A DNA stretch of 64,000 bases from Azophilus sp965221465 (GCA_965221465.1 OZ244892.1:1364001-1428000); one strand, 5' to 3'; counted from the stretch's first letter, positions 42,206-51,731 are shown. The notes: generated from the sequence alone by a model not told the origin. A program made the numbers and translations.

Positions 42206-43111
42206 TCAAATCGGCCGGAGGGAGCCCTCGTTGCGCACCCCATGGGGAACGTGCCCCGCGGTCACCTCGGCGGCCGCACGCTCGCAGTGCTGGGTCTGGT
42301 CGTCGAAAAAGACATCGGCTCCGAATGCCGTGAGGAACGCCGTCTTGTTCATTCCGCCCAGAAACAACGACTCGTCCAGCCGGATGTTCCAGGCGCGCAG
42401 CGTGCGTATGACCCGTTCGTGGGCGGGAGCGCTGCGTGCCGTGACCAGTGCGGTGCGAATCGGGCAGTCTTTGTCGAATTCCTCCTGCAGGCTGTGGAGG
42501 GCCCCCAGAAACGACTTGAACGGCCCACCCTCGAGCGGCTCGGCGCTGGCCGCTTCCGAGGCGCTGAACGCTTCGAGCCCCTGTTCCTGGTAGACCCTCT
42601 CGGCCGTGTCGGAGAAAAGCACCGCATCGCCGTCGAAAGCCAATCTGAGCTGGCCGGAAGGCGCGCCGGCACTCCGCCCCGGCGCCGGCAGCAACGTCGC
42701 GGCAGCCACGCCGTGCTCGAGCGCATGCCTGACGTCGGTTGCATGGGTGGACAGGAACAGGTCGCACCCGAACGGGCTTATGTAACGGTATGGGCTCTCG
42801 CCGCCGCAGAATGCTGCCCGGGTGATGTTCAGCCCATGGGCTGCGATGGAATTGAAAATGCGCAGGCCGGTGTCTGCAGTGTTACGCGACAGCAGAATCA
42901 CCTCTACCCGGGGCTTGTTCAACAACTTGTTTATGTTCAACAGCTTTTCGACGAAAACGAACCCGTCTCCCGGCTGCAGCTTGCAGTCTTCGTGTTCGAT
43001 CTGATACCGCCGGTAGGCGTCGAGCCCTTCGGATTCGAATATGCGGTTGCTTTCGTTGAGGTCGAAGAGTGCGCGGGAGGAGATGGCGACCGTTAGCGGC
43101 TTGCGGCTCAA
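42206..43111 (-). CDS. Cytosolic 5'-nucleotidase (PF06189-like)
   Basis: A 301-residue protein of the 5'-nucleotidase family. AISSRALFDLNESNRIFESE at the start, RVEVILLSRNTADTGLRIFN and RLAFDGDAVLFSDTAERVYQ (a D-x-D-like core) match the family, as does ALVTARSAPAHERVIRTLRA. The substrate is probably a nucleoside monophosphate; exact preference is unknown. The start is a TTG at 43111 that overlaps the stop of the YdcH-like gene as TTGA, implying translational coupling. It converges on cysB across 58 bp. Confidence 0.88.
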   Translation of the reverse strand: MSRKPLTVAISSRALFDLNESNRIFESEGLDAYRRYQIEHEDCKLQPGDGFVFVEKLLNINKLLNKPRVEVILLSRNTADTGLRIFNSIAAHGLNITRAAFCGGESPYRYISPFGCDLFLSTHATDVRHALEHGVAAATLLPAPGRSAGAPSGQLRLAFDGDAVLFSDTAERVYQEQGLEAFSASEAASAEPLEGGPFKSFLGALHSLQEEFDKDCPIRTALVTARSAPAHERVIRTLRAWNIRLDESLFLGGMNKTAFLTAFGADVFFDDQTQHCERAAAEVTAGHVPHGVRNEGSLRPI

Positions 43112-43305
43112 GCGTCGAGATCCGGAATCAACTCGCTCTCGAGCTTGGCCATCATGTCCTTTAGCCGCAGCTTGCGCTTCTTCAGGCGCTGTATGCGCAT
43201 CGTGTCGTGGTGTCCGGTTTCGATCAGGTGGTGGATGACTTCGTCTAGGTCGCGGTGTTCGACCTTGAGCTCTTCCAGCCACTTGTTGAGTTCGCTGTTG
43301 TTCAC
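43108..43305 (-). CDS. YdcH-like DUF465 protein
   Basis: A 65-residue helical protein of the DUF465/YdcH family (PF04325). LKVEHRDLDEVIHHLIETG and IQRLKKRKLRLKDMMAKLES are the family pattern and suggest a short coiled coil. Function is unknown. The GTG start at 43305 overlaps the end of a tiny upstream frame, and the stop overlaps the nucleotidase start. Confidence 0.88.
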   Translation of the reverse strand: MNNSELNKWLEELKVEHRDLDEVIHHLIETGHHDTMRIQRLKKRKLRLKDMMAKLESELIPDLDA

Positions 43306-43382
43306 TCGACCTCTTGTTCGTCGGCCACGGTTACGGACGAGTCGAGTTTGCGCCCGGGCAACTTCTTGTCGGGCTGCGCCAT
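43302..43382 (-). CDS. Possible 26-residue protein upstream of the YdcH-like gene
   Basis: MAQPDKKLPGRKLDSSVTVA then DEQEVE, starting at an ATG and ending in an exact GTGA overlap with the next gene. The overlap is the only support; no Shine-Dalgarno is clear and I know no relative. It could be a leader that delivers ribosomes to the weak GTG start that follows. Confidence 0.25.
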   Translation of the reverse strand: MAQPDKKLPGRKLDSSVTVADEQEVE

Positions 43383-43595
43383 CGCTCTGTTAGCCACGTT
43401 CCTGCATGGCTCCACATGATACCCTAGCTGACATGTTTGACCACCATGTGGGACGCGCCCTGGGTAACGAGCCGGCAAGCGCCGCCTGCCGTTCCCCACA
43501 TGCCGCCACGCTCACTCGGCACGGCACGACGGGTTTGCCGAGGCAGCCACGTCTTTTCCGCGAAGCGGCACGGGAAACTCCGTGCTGAACCGGCC

Positions 43596-44084
43596 GTGCT
43601 AGTCATTCTCGCCGGCATCGTTGCGGTCGTGGCATTCGTGGTGCTTTTCCGGCTGTTCTGGCTGTCGACGAAGCCGAACCCGGCAACGGGTGCGATCACC
43701 CTGGTGGTGGTGCTGTTGATCGCGGCACTGGGGCTGCTGGCCGCGACAGGCCGCCTGCACTGGCTCGCCGCCGTCGGCGCGGCGCTGCTGCCGTTTCTGC
43801 GCAGGAGCCTGGGGCTGGTGCGCTACATGCCGTTTCTGGGGCGGTTGTTCGCACAGTACCGCCGGCAGCGGCCGGGGCAGGAGCAGGCCCGGAGCCGCAG
43901 CGCCGGCGCGATGACCCGTGAGCAGGCGCTGGCAGTGCTGGGCCTCGGTACCAACCCCGACCGTCAGGAGATCATCGACGCGCACCGCCGCCTGATGGCC
44001 AAGATCCACCCCGACAAGGGTGGTTCCACCTACCTTGCCCAGCAACTCAACGAAGCGAAACGGGTTCTGCTGCACAAGCCCTGA
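43596..44084 (+). CDS. Membrane-anchored J-domain protein
   Basis: A 162-residue protein with two or three N-terminal hydrophobic helices (VLVILAGIVAVVAFVVLFRL and ITLVVVLLIAALGLLAATG), a basic linker, and a C-terminal J domain. The HPD motif is in HRRLMAKIHPDKGGSTYLAQ, preceded by MTREQALAVLGLGTNPD. It should stimulate an Hsp70 such as DnaK at the membrane. The start is assigned to a GTG at 43596; no ribosome site is clear, so a start further upstream in the same frame is possible. Confidence 0.85.
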   Translation: MLVILAGIVAVVAFVVLFRLFWLSTKPNPATGAITLVVVLLIAALGLLAATGRLHWLAAVGAALLPFLRRSLGLVRYMPFLGRLFAQYRRQRPGQEQARSRSAGAMTREQALAVLGLGTNPDRQEIIDAHRRLMAKIHPDKGGSTYLAQQLNEAKRVLLHKP

Positions 44085-44263
44085 AGGCTGTTGCGCCAAC
44101 CCGGCCATGCGCAAAGTCAGCCAGAGAGAATCGAGTTTCGAACCCGGCGCGCAGATGCACGTAGAGCAAAATAATGCGGGCACTAACTCGATCCGTGGCG
44201 CAACCCGGGCGGGTATACCCAATCCCCTGCAGTGCCGCGTCGGAGCGGTGCGGCGACAACGCC

Positions 44264-44656
44264 TCAGCGCATCAGCACCCGCGCTTCTTCCTCCAGGCTC
44301 AGGAATCGGCGGACCCAGTTGTCGAGCAGGCGGAACTCCTCATCGGTGACGCCGAATGCCCGGCCCACTTCCTTGAGCAGGCATTCCTCCTCGATCTCGA
44401 AAGCGCCGTCGGCGTAGCTCAGCCGAAGCAGGTTCAAGAGAGCGATGATGCGGGACCTGCGGGTGTCGAACGTCGAGTCGACCCCATCGAGTTCCAGGTA
44501 TCTGGATTCGACAGCCGGATTCAACTCCATTTCGCGCCTGAACTCGTCGAGCATGCCCTCCTCGTTCGGGTCGAGCAGCCCATCGGAGACAACGACGTTG
44601 TGGGCAAGGCCCAGCAGTGCCTGACGCTGATCGGAGGAAAGTGCCGACAACCACAT
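44264..44656 (-). CDS. TerB-like domain protein
   Basis: A 130-residue acidic helical protein resembling the TerB/DjlA N-terminal fold. SSDQRQALLGLAHNVVVSDG, then LLDPNEEGMLDEFRREM, and LLNLLRLSYADGAFEIEEEC match the repeated pattern in which Asp and Glu bind metal. Relatives occur in tellurite-resistance and stress modules, but there are no other ter genes here. It converges on the J-domain gene across 180 bp with no clear terminator. The TerB fold also accompanies J domains in DjlA, which makes the pairing suggestive. Confidence 0.7.
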   Translation of the reverse strand: MWLSALSSDQRQALLGLAHNVVVSDGLLDPNEEGMLDEFRREMELNPAVESRYLELDGVDSTFDTRRSRIIALLNLLRLSYADGAFEIEEECLLKEVGRAFGVTDEEFRLLDNWVRRFLSLEEEARVLMR

Positions 44657-44757
44657 GGCAGCTTGCGCCCGTCACGCAGCCGCAATTGCGCCCGGGTTGT
44701 CGAGCCGGCCGGCAATACTGGCCGGCACGCACGTCCATGCCCGGCAGAGCGCGGCTG

Positions 44758-44946
44758 TCACGAACCCACTCCGACCGAGACAGCAGCCGTCGAGTCGTCG
44801 CTTTCCAGCATTAGGCTCAGGTTGTCGTAAAGACTGGCAACCATGACCACCATGCACAACCACGCCCACAAGAGAATGACTTTCATGAACCAGTTCCGCC
44901 CGAGAAAATCGCTGATGAGCCCTCGCATTCCTTTCGTTCGCCCCAT
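44758..44946 (-). CDS. Small single-pass membrane protein
   Basis: A 62-residue protein with one hydrophobic helix (FMKVILLWAWLCMVVMVASL) between a basic N-terminus (MGRTKGMRGLISDFLGRN) and an acidic tail. I recognise no family. An ATG at 44928 is a shorter alternative; the 44946 ATG has GGAA upstream. The distinct helix and charge pattern argue that it is a real gene. It lies upstream of the TerB-like gene on the same strand. Confidence 0.55.
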   Translation of the reverse strand: MGRTKGMRGLISDFLGRNWFMKVILLWAWLCMVVMVASLYDNLSLMLESDDSTAAVSVGVGS

Positions 44947-45080
44947 GAATTCCGATGCCGCCATTCTAGACCATTTCGATCCCCTCACCCATGATTCGGG
45001 CCGACGCGTCTTCGTATGCGCGATGCCTTCTGGATGGCTGGTAGAATCCCGTTCAACATGCCGCGGTGAAAGGAGGCGAC

Positions 45081-45326
45081 ATGGACAACACCTACTTCGC
45101 CACGATTGCCTGGGACGAGGATGCTGAAGTCTGGTACGTGGCGGATACCGATTTCCCTGGCCTCGTGGCCGAAGCCGCTTCAGAGCGCGAACTGGTGCGC
45201 AAGGTTCGCGGTCTGGTGCCGGAACTCTACGCATTGAATCGGCATCTCTTCGACCCACCAGCGCCAGAAGCCATTCCGCTGCGCGTGCAGTCCAGCCGCC
45301 TGGAACTGATCAGCTTGGCAGGCTGA
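45081..45326 (+). CDS. HicB-like antitoxin (DUF1902)
   Basis: An 81-residue partial RNase-H-fold protein of the DUF1902/HicB type. The segment FATIAWDEDAEVWYVADTDF then PGLVAEAASERELVRKVR is characteristic. The start has a perfect AAAGGAGG. No helix-turn-helix tail is obvious, so autoregulation may need another protein. It overlaps the hicA start as TGATG. Confidence 0.82.
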   Translation: MDNTYFATIAWDEDAEVWYVADTDFPGLVAEAASERELVRKVRGLVPELYALNRHLFDPPAPEAIPLRVQSSRLELISLAG

Positions 45327-45520
45327 TGGCGGGCTACACGAGAGCCGTGAAACAGAGATTGCGGAAAGCGGATTGCCGGCGGATTCGTCAAGGCCGAGGG
45401 GATCACGAAATCTGGTTCAGCCCCATTTCCGGTAGAAGGTTCCCGGTTGACAGCAACATAAAGTCCCGACACACCGCAAACGCCGTGCTTGCGCAGGCCG
45501 GGCTGGATAAGGCCTTCTGA
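45326..45520 (+). CDS. HicA-like toxin (mRNA interferase)
   Basis: A 64-residue protein with the dsRBD-like HicA fold. RQGRGDHEIWFSPISGRRF holds the catalytic histidine in G-D-H, and KSRHTANAVLAQAGL is also conserved. HicA toxins cut mRNA and are neutralised by the adjacent HicB. The antitoxin-first order with an overlap is common for the DUF1902 subgroup. The pair lies between a small membrane protein gene and the addB-like gene, a plausible acquired module. Confidence 0.85.
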   Translation: MAGYTRAVKQRLRKADCRRIRQGRGDHEIWFSPISGRRFPVDSNIKSRHTANAVLAQAGLDKAF

Positions 45521-45684
45521 TGGAAGGGGCGAACCGTGCCATTCGGTTCAGCGCGCACACCGATGAAGTCGCCTTTCGCCTGGACACCTCCTGAGTGTTG
45601 CCGAGTGCTTGCCCCGGCACGCAGACAAACAACGGGGTTGGGGGACGTGTCCTTTCGTGAAATGTTGCGGTTAGAATCGCCGGG

Positions 45685-48225
45685 GTGCCCCCTCAATTCT
45701 TCAAGCTCTCGAAACGGCTCTTCAAGGCCTGTCCGGACGAGTGGATCGTCACTCCGAACGAACGCCTGGCCCTGGAAATCAATCGTGCCTACGATGCAGA
45801 ACAGCTTGGTGCCGGGAAGCGGGCCTGGGCCACGCCCCGGGTAGCGAGCATCGAGCGATTCGTCGCCGCCCGGGCGGCGGAATCGCCCGCGGTCACCGAC
45901 GGTCGCCGCATCCTGACGACGGAAGCCGAACTGCTGCTCTGGCAGGAAGTCTCGGAGCGCAGCGATGCGACGCTGTCGGATCTGGCCGCCGACGCGTGGC
46001 GGCTGGCGCACGCCTATCGCATCGGCATCGACGACAATGCCTTCGAGAGGACCATCAACGGCCGCACCTTTCGACGCTGGGCCCGCCGGTTCCGGGAACG
46101 GCTGAAGCTGGACGGCTGGATCACCCGGGCCGAACTGGCGGATGCGCTTGCCGGCATCGACGAAGCGCTGCACCTGGTGGCATTCGACGTGGTCACACCG
46201 CAACTGATCGACCTCGCAAGGCGTACCGAACAGGCTGGCGGCAAGGTGCTGCGCCACAATCCCCTGCTGATGAGAAAGGGGCCGCAGAAGCGGGTGGAAA
46301 CCACCGACAGGGCTTCCGAGATCCACGCATCGGCGCAGTGGGCACGTCATGTGCTGACCCGTTATCCCAACGCTCGCGTCGGCGTCGTATTTCCATACCT
46401 GACGGATGCTTATCACGCCATCGCCCATGCGTTCGAGGTGGAGTTCGACGATGCGCCGGGGGCGCTGAACGTCTCCGGCGGCGTCCCCCTCGCCGAACAG
46501 CCGATCTGGAGGGACGCCGAGCACCTGTTGCGCCTGGCGGTGGACGAGATTGGCCACCCGGAGTTGCTGCGGCTGCAACACTCGCCCTGGCTGCAATTGG
46601 GCAAGTCGTTCTCCGTTCCCGGCGACAGCCCCGAGATGCTGGCCCTGCGCCACCTCGCAAAGGCCGGCAGCGCGTTCGGAAAGCTTGCGCACAAGGCGGC
46701 AAAGCTGCCAGTCCGGCAGTCTTTCGGTAGCTGGGTTCGGGCTTTCCGCGCCCTGTTGGTCGATGCGGGCTGGCGCCCCTCGGACGCCGGCAGCGTGCAG
46801 TACCAGGCATACGCCAGCCTGAGCGAATGCCTGGAACGATACGCCGATTTGCCGCTGTTGCCGGGGATATCCGGCGGCGAGGCGCTGCAAGCGCTGCACA
46901 GGCTGCTGGCAAACCGGCTGTTCGCCCCGGAACGACCGCCGGCGCCGCTGCAGGTGCTTGGCTACCTGGAAACGGCAGGGCTGACCTTCACGCACCTTTG
47001 GGTGGCGGGATTGCAGGATACGGCCTGGCCGGCCGCGCCGACGCCCAATCCCCTGATTCCGGTTGCGTTGCAGCGGCTGCACCGCGTGCCGCGGGTCGAT
47101 CACCCGCTGGAGGCGGAATTCGCCGCGGCGCAGACACACCGGTGGCGGCGCGCGGCCCGCTACCTGGTAACGAGCCATGCGCTGGAAGACAGCGAAGAGC
47201 GGCACGGCTGCAGCAGCCTGGTGGCAGCCTGCCCGCCCACCGACATCGGCCGGCTGGTGCCGGGATTCCGCAGCCGCCGGCATCCCTGGCTGCGCGAAGC
47301 TGCCGTCGGCGAACTCGAACCGGTGTCCGAAAAACCCGGTTCGCGGGTTCGGGGAACCGTGACCCGCGGCGGCACGTCGCTGTTCCGCGACCAGGCACAA
47401 TGCCCGTTTCGGGCCTGGGCGATCCATCGCCTGGGACTGTCCGAAACCCGTGGACCGCGGGACTTTCCGGATGCCGCCGAACGCGGCACGCTGCTGCACG
47501 AAGCACTGTTCGAACTGTATGCGCTCGATGCAACGCCCGAAGGCGCAGGCCGCATCGATGTCGCCATCCGCCTGGCCGTGAACAGGCGGTTGAGGCGGTT
47601 TCCGAAAATCTACCGGGAAAACGAACGCCGCCGCTTGCGGCGGCTGCTCGAGCGCTGGCTGGAATGCGAGGCCGAACGGCCGGACTTCCGGATTGCCGGC
47701 CGCGAAAGCAAGGTCGAAATGACGCTGCCCGGTTTCGAACTCCACTTGCGCATCGACCGAATCGACCGCGATCCACGTACCGGCGCCAAGGCGATCATCG
47801 ACTACAAGACCGGCCACGTTGCCGCCAATCGCCTGCTGGCCGAACGCCTCCTGGAGCCGCAGTTGCCGCTGTACGCCCTCTGCGATGCAAGCGTGCGTGC
47901 AACCCTCTATGCTCAGATCGACGGCGACGGGGCACGCCTGAAGGGGCTCGCCAGCGAGGAAATCGAACTCCGGGCGCCGGGCGTCCGGACGTTGTCGAAA
48001 ACGGACTGGAACGGCCTGAGCCTGCGCTGGAGATCGCAGATCGAATCCCTGGCGAGGGAGTTCAGGGAAGGCCACGCAGCGGTTGCGCCCGCCCTGGGCA
48101 GCGTTTGCGGCAATTGCCACCTCGACTCCTTCTGCCGGGTGCGGGCCGCACCGCCCGCCACGGGGTCGCACCAGCCCGGCGCGGGCGCGGCCGCCGCCGG
48201 CTCCGTGCCCGGCAACGCGAAGTGA
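45685..48225 (+). CDS. AddB-like DNA repair nuclease with Fe-S cluster
   Basis: An 846-residue probable partner of the AddA-like helicase. The N-terminal part (DEWIVTPNERLALEINRAYD) is helicase-like but lacks a Walker A motif. The C-terminal PD-(D/E)XK nuclease shows AIIDYKTGHVAANRLLAERL with D706 and K708. Four cysteines in the AddB iron-staple pattern are present: C573 (QCPFRAWAIHRLGL) and C808, C811, C817 (CGNCHLDSFC). It should process double-strand breaks with AddA. The start is a GTG at 45685 with GGGG just before it. Its stop overlaps the addA-like GTG as GTGA. Confidence 0.88.
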   Translation: MPPQFFKLSKRLFKACPDEWIVTPNERLALEINRAYDAEQLGAGKRAWATPRVASIERFVAARAAESPAVTDGRRILTTEAELLLWQEVSERSDATLSDLAADAWRLAHAYRIGIDDNAFERTINGRTFRRWARRFRERLKLDGWITRAELADALAGIDEALHLVAFDVVTPQLIDLARRTEQAGGKVLRHNPLLMRKGPQKRVETTDRASEIHASAQWARHVLTRYPNARVGVVFPYLTDAYHAIAHAFEVEFDDAPGALNVSGGVPLAEQPIWRDAEHLLRLAVDEIGHPELLRLQHSPWLQLGKSFSVPGDSPEMLALRHLAKAGSAFGKLAHKAAKLPVRQSFGSWVRAFRALLVDAGWRPSDAGSVQYQAYASLSECLERYADLPLLPGISGGEALQALHRLLANRLFAPERPPAPLQVLGYLETAGLTFTHLWVAGLQDTAWPAAPTPNPLIPVALQRLHRVPRVDHPLEAEFAAAQTHRWRRAARYLVTSHALEDSEERHGCSSLVAACPPTDIGRLVPGFRSRRHPWLREAAVGELEPVSEKPGSRVRGTVTRGGTSLFRDQAQCPFRAWAIHRLGLSETRGPRDFPDAAERGTLLHEALFELYALDATPEGAGRIDVAIRLAVNRRLRRFPKIYRENERRRLRRLLERWLECEAERPDFRIAGRESKVEMTLPGFELHLRIDRIDRDPRTGAKAIIDYKTGHVAANRLLAERLLEPQLPLYALCDASVRATLYAQIDGDGARLKGLASEEIELRAPGVRTLSKTDWNGLSLRWRSQIESLAREFREGHAAVAPALGSVCGNCHLDSFCRVRAAPPATGSHQPGAGAAAAGSVPGNAK

Positions 48226-51200
48226 GCCGCGCGACAGCCGCGCCCGTCGATGCACCGGAGCGCAAGCGCGCGCTGAACCCGGCGACATCCTGCATAGTCC
48301 AGGCTCCCGCAGGGTCTGGAAAGACCACCCTGCTGGTCACCCGGTTCACTCGGCTGCTGGCACGTGTCGAGTACCCGGAACAGGTGCTGGCAATCACGTT
48401 CACCCGCAAGGCCGCCGCAGAGATGCGCCTTCGGGTGATGGCCCTGCTCGCCGACGAGGCGTCTCCCGAAGGAGCCGCGGCGCGGGCACGGGATGCGCAG
48501 CGCGGCTGGCAGCTTGGCAGCAATCCGAGCCGCCTGAACATCCGCACCATCGACAGCTTCGCCATGTCCCTGACGCGCCGGATGCCCGTCTCGAGCGGTT
48601 TCGACCGCACAGCCCGGCTCGTCGAGAATGCCGATGAACTCTATTCCGCCGGCGCGCGGCGCCTGTTCCGGCGGTTGTACACGGACGACCCGCTCGCGAC
48701 GGAGATCGCCCGCTTCATCGCGCTGACCGACAACGATGCCCACAAGGCGCGCCGGCTGACCGCCGCCATGCTGGCGCGCCGCGATCACTGGCTGGACGAC
48801 GTGACCGCAGTCGCCAGTGCGCATGACAAGGCGCCGGATTCCGTTGGCGAGCTGCTGAACGGGGCGCTGGAAACGCTCGTTACCGCCGTTACGGGGGACC
48901 TCGAGCAACACCTGCCCCCGCAGGTGCTGAAGGAACTCGATTGGGCGATCGGACACGCCCGGGGACTCGACCGCCAGGCTCCCGGCGCGTTCTGGCAGGC
49001 GGCGGGGCAGTTGCTCACCACAGCCCGGGGAAGCCTGCGCAGGTCGCTTTCCGCCAGTGACGGATTTCCGGCGGGCGACCGGGAAGAAAAGCGGCGCGCG
49101 CTTGCCCTGATCGACACGCTGGCGGCATTGCGGCTGGAAGAACGGTTCGCTGCCCTGCGCCTGCTGCCTCCCGACCCGTTGTCGCCGGACGAGATTCAGA
49201 GCCTCGTTGCCATCTGCATCAGCCTGTCGCTGGCCGTTCTCGACCTGTCGTCGGTCATGCGCGCCCGGGGCGTGGCGGACTTCACGGAATTGATCCTGGC
49301 CGCGCGCCTGGCGCTCCGGGCCGGGGAGAATCCCACCGAACTGGCGCTCGCCATCGACAATCGCATCCGGCACATTCTCGTCGACGAGTTCCAGGATACG
49401 TCGGTCGTGCAGTTCGAGTTGCTCGAACTGCTGGTGCAGGGCTGGTCGGGAGACGGCGGCGTGAGCCTCTTCGCCGTCGGCGACCCGATGCAATCCATTT
49501 ACCGTTTCCGGGATGCCGATGTGGGGCTGTTCTACCGGGCGGAACGCCGGGGACTCGACCAGTTGCGCCTGCAGCCCCTGCGCCTGGCCATGAACTTCCG
49601 TTCGGCGCCGCGCCTGGTGGAATGGTTCAACGACACCTTTTCGCAAGTCATGGGCGAGGAAACCGACCCGCTTGCCGGCAAGGTGCCCTACAACCCCTGT
49701 CAGGCCGGCGCCGCCGGCAGCGGCGATGCGGCGGTTCGCCTGTTTGCGAGCGAAGACGACGAACGGCTGACAATCGTCCGGCACATCGGCGGCCTGCTTG
49801 CCAGGGACCCGGACGCCCGCATCGCGTTGCTGGTCCGCAGCCGCGCCCACCTGGCAGGAATACTCGATGCGTTGCGCTCATCGGGCATCCGTTGGCAGGC
49901 CACGGACATCGATGCGCTGGCAGACACGCCGGCAGTGACCGACCTGCTCTCGCTTGCCGCTGCCATCGTCGACCCGACCGACCGGCTCGCCTGGTTCAGC
50001 GTGTTCCGAGCGCCCTGGGTGGGGCTCGGCCTACCGGACATGGAGGTGCTCGGGCAGATTCGCACCTTTGGCGTCGAATCACTTCGCCGGGTCTCCAAAG
50101 GTTTGAGCCCCGGGGGCAACAAGCGGGTAGCGCGCCTGATCCGGGCTCTGGATTCCTGGTTGCCCGCCTTGCACGAGGCGCCGCCGAGAACCGTCCTGGA
50201 ATCGATCTGGATCCAGTGCGGTGGCCCGGTGGCCTACGGCGCCGAAGCCGCCACGGACCATGCCGAACGGTTCCTGGAACTGGTCGATGAACTGGGCGCC
50301 GACGGACTGGACGTGCAGCGTCTGCGGCATGGCGCCGACAACCTGTTCGCGGTGGAAAGCGCCGCGGCCAATCTCCAGATTCTGACGATTCACAAGGCCA
50401 AGGGGCTGGAGTTCGATCACGTCGTGCTGCCGTTTCTCGATCGGCGGACCCGGCCGGCCGAAGCCCCGCTGCTGCGCTGGCGCCTGCAGGACAACCGGCT
50501 GCTGATGGCTGCCCGCCGGACCGGCCCGCTCTACGATTGGCTCGCGCAGGAGGACCGGCAGCGCGAACGGCACGAATTGCAGCGCCTGCTCTACGTTGCA
50601 TGCACAAGAGCCCGGCGCACCCTGATGCTCACCGCCGTGCATCCCGGCGACAAGCCGGCGCAAGGATCGCTGCTGCACCTGCTGTGGCCCCGCGCCGCCG
50701 GCCTGCCGGTCGAAACGCCGACGAACGCCGAGCGCCCGCAACCGAACGGGCCAGATCGAGAACCGGTGAACGGGCGCCTGCCCGCCGATTTCGAATGGCG
50801 GCCTCCCGCGCGCAAGCCCCTGCATCTGGCCACGCAGGCAGCCAGGCCCAACCTGGACGAGCGCATGGCGGCGGACCCCATCGCCGGGCGCCGTGAGGTC
50901 GCTCTCGGCAATCTCGTACATGACGCCCTGTGCGAACTCGGGCGATCCGGCCTGCCGGCGAACCCCGAAGCCTGGATCGAATCCCGGCACGCGGCCTGGA
51001 CGCTGCGACTGGCGGAGACGGGCCTGCTCGCGCCGGACATCGACTACTGCCTGGCGGAAGCCGGCCGGCAGCTAGCCGGTGTCCTCGGCGACCGGGACGG
51101 CCAGTGGATACTGGAGCAGCGGAGCGATGCGGTATCGGAATACGGCGTCTCCGGCATCGTCGGCGGTGCCGTCCGCTCGTTCCGCTTCGACCGCGCCTTC

Positions 51201-51401
51201 GCGGACGGCGGCGAACGCTGGGTGATCGATTTCAAGACCGGTCGCCTCGACGACGGCGCACAGTCCGTCGAGCAGCTCGTCGCCCGGCACCGGCCGCAAC
51301 TCGACACCTACCGCGCGCTGGCGGTCGAACTGTGGCACGAGCCCGTGCGCACGGCGCTCTACCTCACCGCCCTGCCGCGCCTGGTCGAGGTGCGGACCTG
51401 A
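48222..51401 (+). CDS. AddA-like UvrD-family helicase/exonuclease
   Basis: A 1059-residue superfamily 1 helicase. Walker A is CIVQAPAGSGKTTLLVTRFT near residue 30. Motif II is RHILVDEFQDTSVVQFELL. SLFAVGDPMQSIYRFRDADV is motif III and ILTIHKAKGLEFDHVVLP motif V. The C-terminal nuclease has WVIDFKTGRLDDG with D1003 and K1005, followed by a QLDTYRALAVELW motif. With the upstream gene it forms an AddAB-type machine. The GTG start at 48222 overlaps the upstream stop; a long extension further upstream in the same frame runs across the addB-like gene and is not used. Confidence 0.92.
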   Translation: MSRATAAPVDAPERKRALNPATSCIVQAPAGSGKTTLLVTRFTRLLARVEYPEQVLAITFTRKAAAEMRLRVMALLADEASPEGAAARARDAQRGWQLGSNPSRLNIRTIDSFAMSLTRRMPVSSGFDRTARLVENADELYSAGARRLFRRLYTDDPLATEIARFIALTDNDAHKARRLTAAMLARRDHWLDDVTAVASAHDKAPDSVGELLNGALETLVTAVTGDLEQHLPPQVLKELDWAIGHARGLDRQAPGAFWQAAGQLLTTARGSLRRSLSASDGFPAGDREEKRRALALIDTLAALRLEERFAALRLLPPDPLSPDEIQSLVAICISLSLAVLDLSSVMRARGVADFTELILAARLALRAGENPTELALAIDNRIRHILVDEFQDTSVVQFELLELLVQGWSGDGGVSLFAVGDPMQSIYRFRDADVGLFYRAERRGLDQLRLQPLRLAMNFRSAPRLVEWFNDTFSQVMGEETDPLAGKVPYNPCQAGAAGSGDAAVRLFASEDDERLTIVRHIGGLLARDPDARIALLVRSRAHLAGILDALRSSGIRWQATDIDALADTPAVTDLLSLAAAIVDPTDRLAWFSVFRAPWVGLGLPDMEVLGQIRTFGVESLRRVSKGLSPGGNKRVARLIRALDSWLPALHEAPPRTVLESIWIQCGGPVAYGAEAATDHAERFLELVDELGADGLDVQRLRHGADNLFAVESAAANLQILTIHKAKGLEFDHVVLPFLDRRTRPAEAPLLRWRLQDNRLLMAARRTGPLYDWLAQEDRQRERHELQRLLYVACTRARRTLMLTAVHPGDKPAQGSLLHLLWPRAAGLPVETPTNAERPQPNGPDREPVNGRLPADFEWRPPARKPLHLATQAARPNLDERMAADPIAGRREVALGNLVHDALCELGRSGLPANPEAWIESRHAAWTLRLAETGLLAPDIDYCLAEAGRQLAGVLGDRDGQWILEQRSDAVSEYGVSGIVGGAVRSFRFDRAFADGGERWVIDFKTGRLDDGAQSVEQLVARHRPQLDTYRALAVELWHEPVRTALYLTALPRLVEVRT

Positions 51402-51637
51402 GCCTGGGTCGATTTGCAGGGGCCACGGGACACTGTCACTGCTCGACGCCCCGGGACGATGGCATCGACCCCTACGCCATTTGGCGCACCAGCTTGCGGA
51501 ACACGCCGGATACCTTGCCCGCGACTCCCGAAACCGCAGACTGGTCCGAGTCGGCAGAGTCGGCGGCATCTGTTACCAACACGACTGCCACGTTTGCATT
51601 GCAAGTCCTACCGCCCACCAGTACCATGCGCGGCATT

Positions 51638-51712
51638 ATGCGACACAACTGCGCGAAACAGTACTGGTTTGGATACTTCGGCCGTGCCGCCGTGAGTTGG
51701 CGCCGCTACTGA
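51638..51712 (+). CDS. Aromatic-rich leader peptide ahead of a DAHP synthase gene
   Basis: A 24-residue frame reading MRHNCAKQYWFGYFGRAAVS then WRRY, with seven aromatic residues (three Tyr, two Trp, two Phe). An in-frame ATG at 51626 would add four residues. It lies 118 bp before the DAHP synthase start and just before a set of hairpins ending in a strong terminator. That is the layout of leader peptides in attenuation of trp and phe genes. No good Shine-Dalgarno is visible, which weakens the case. The 230 bp between the addA-like stop and this peptide hold nothing I can name. Confidence 0.6.
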   Translation: MRHNCAKQYWFGYFGRAAVSWRRY

Positions 51713-51731
51713 GATCCGTACCGGATGCAGG

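Noticed and set aside
46827..48221. Long N-terminal extension of the AddA-like helicase
   Set aside because: The frame is open only because of GC bias and runs across the addB-like gene; the helicase begins at the GTG overlapping the upstream stop.
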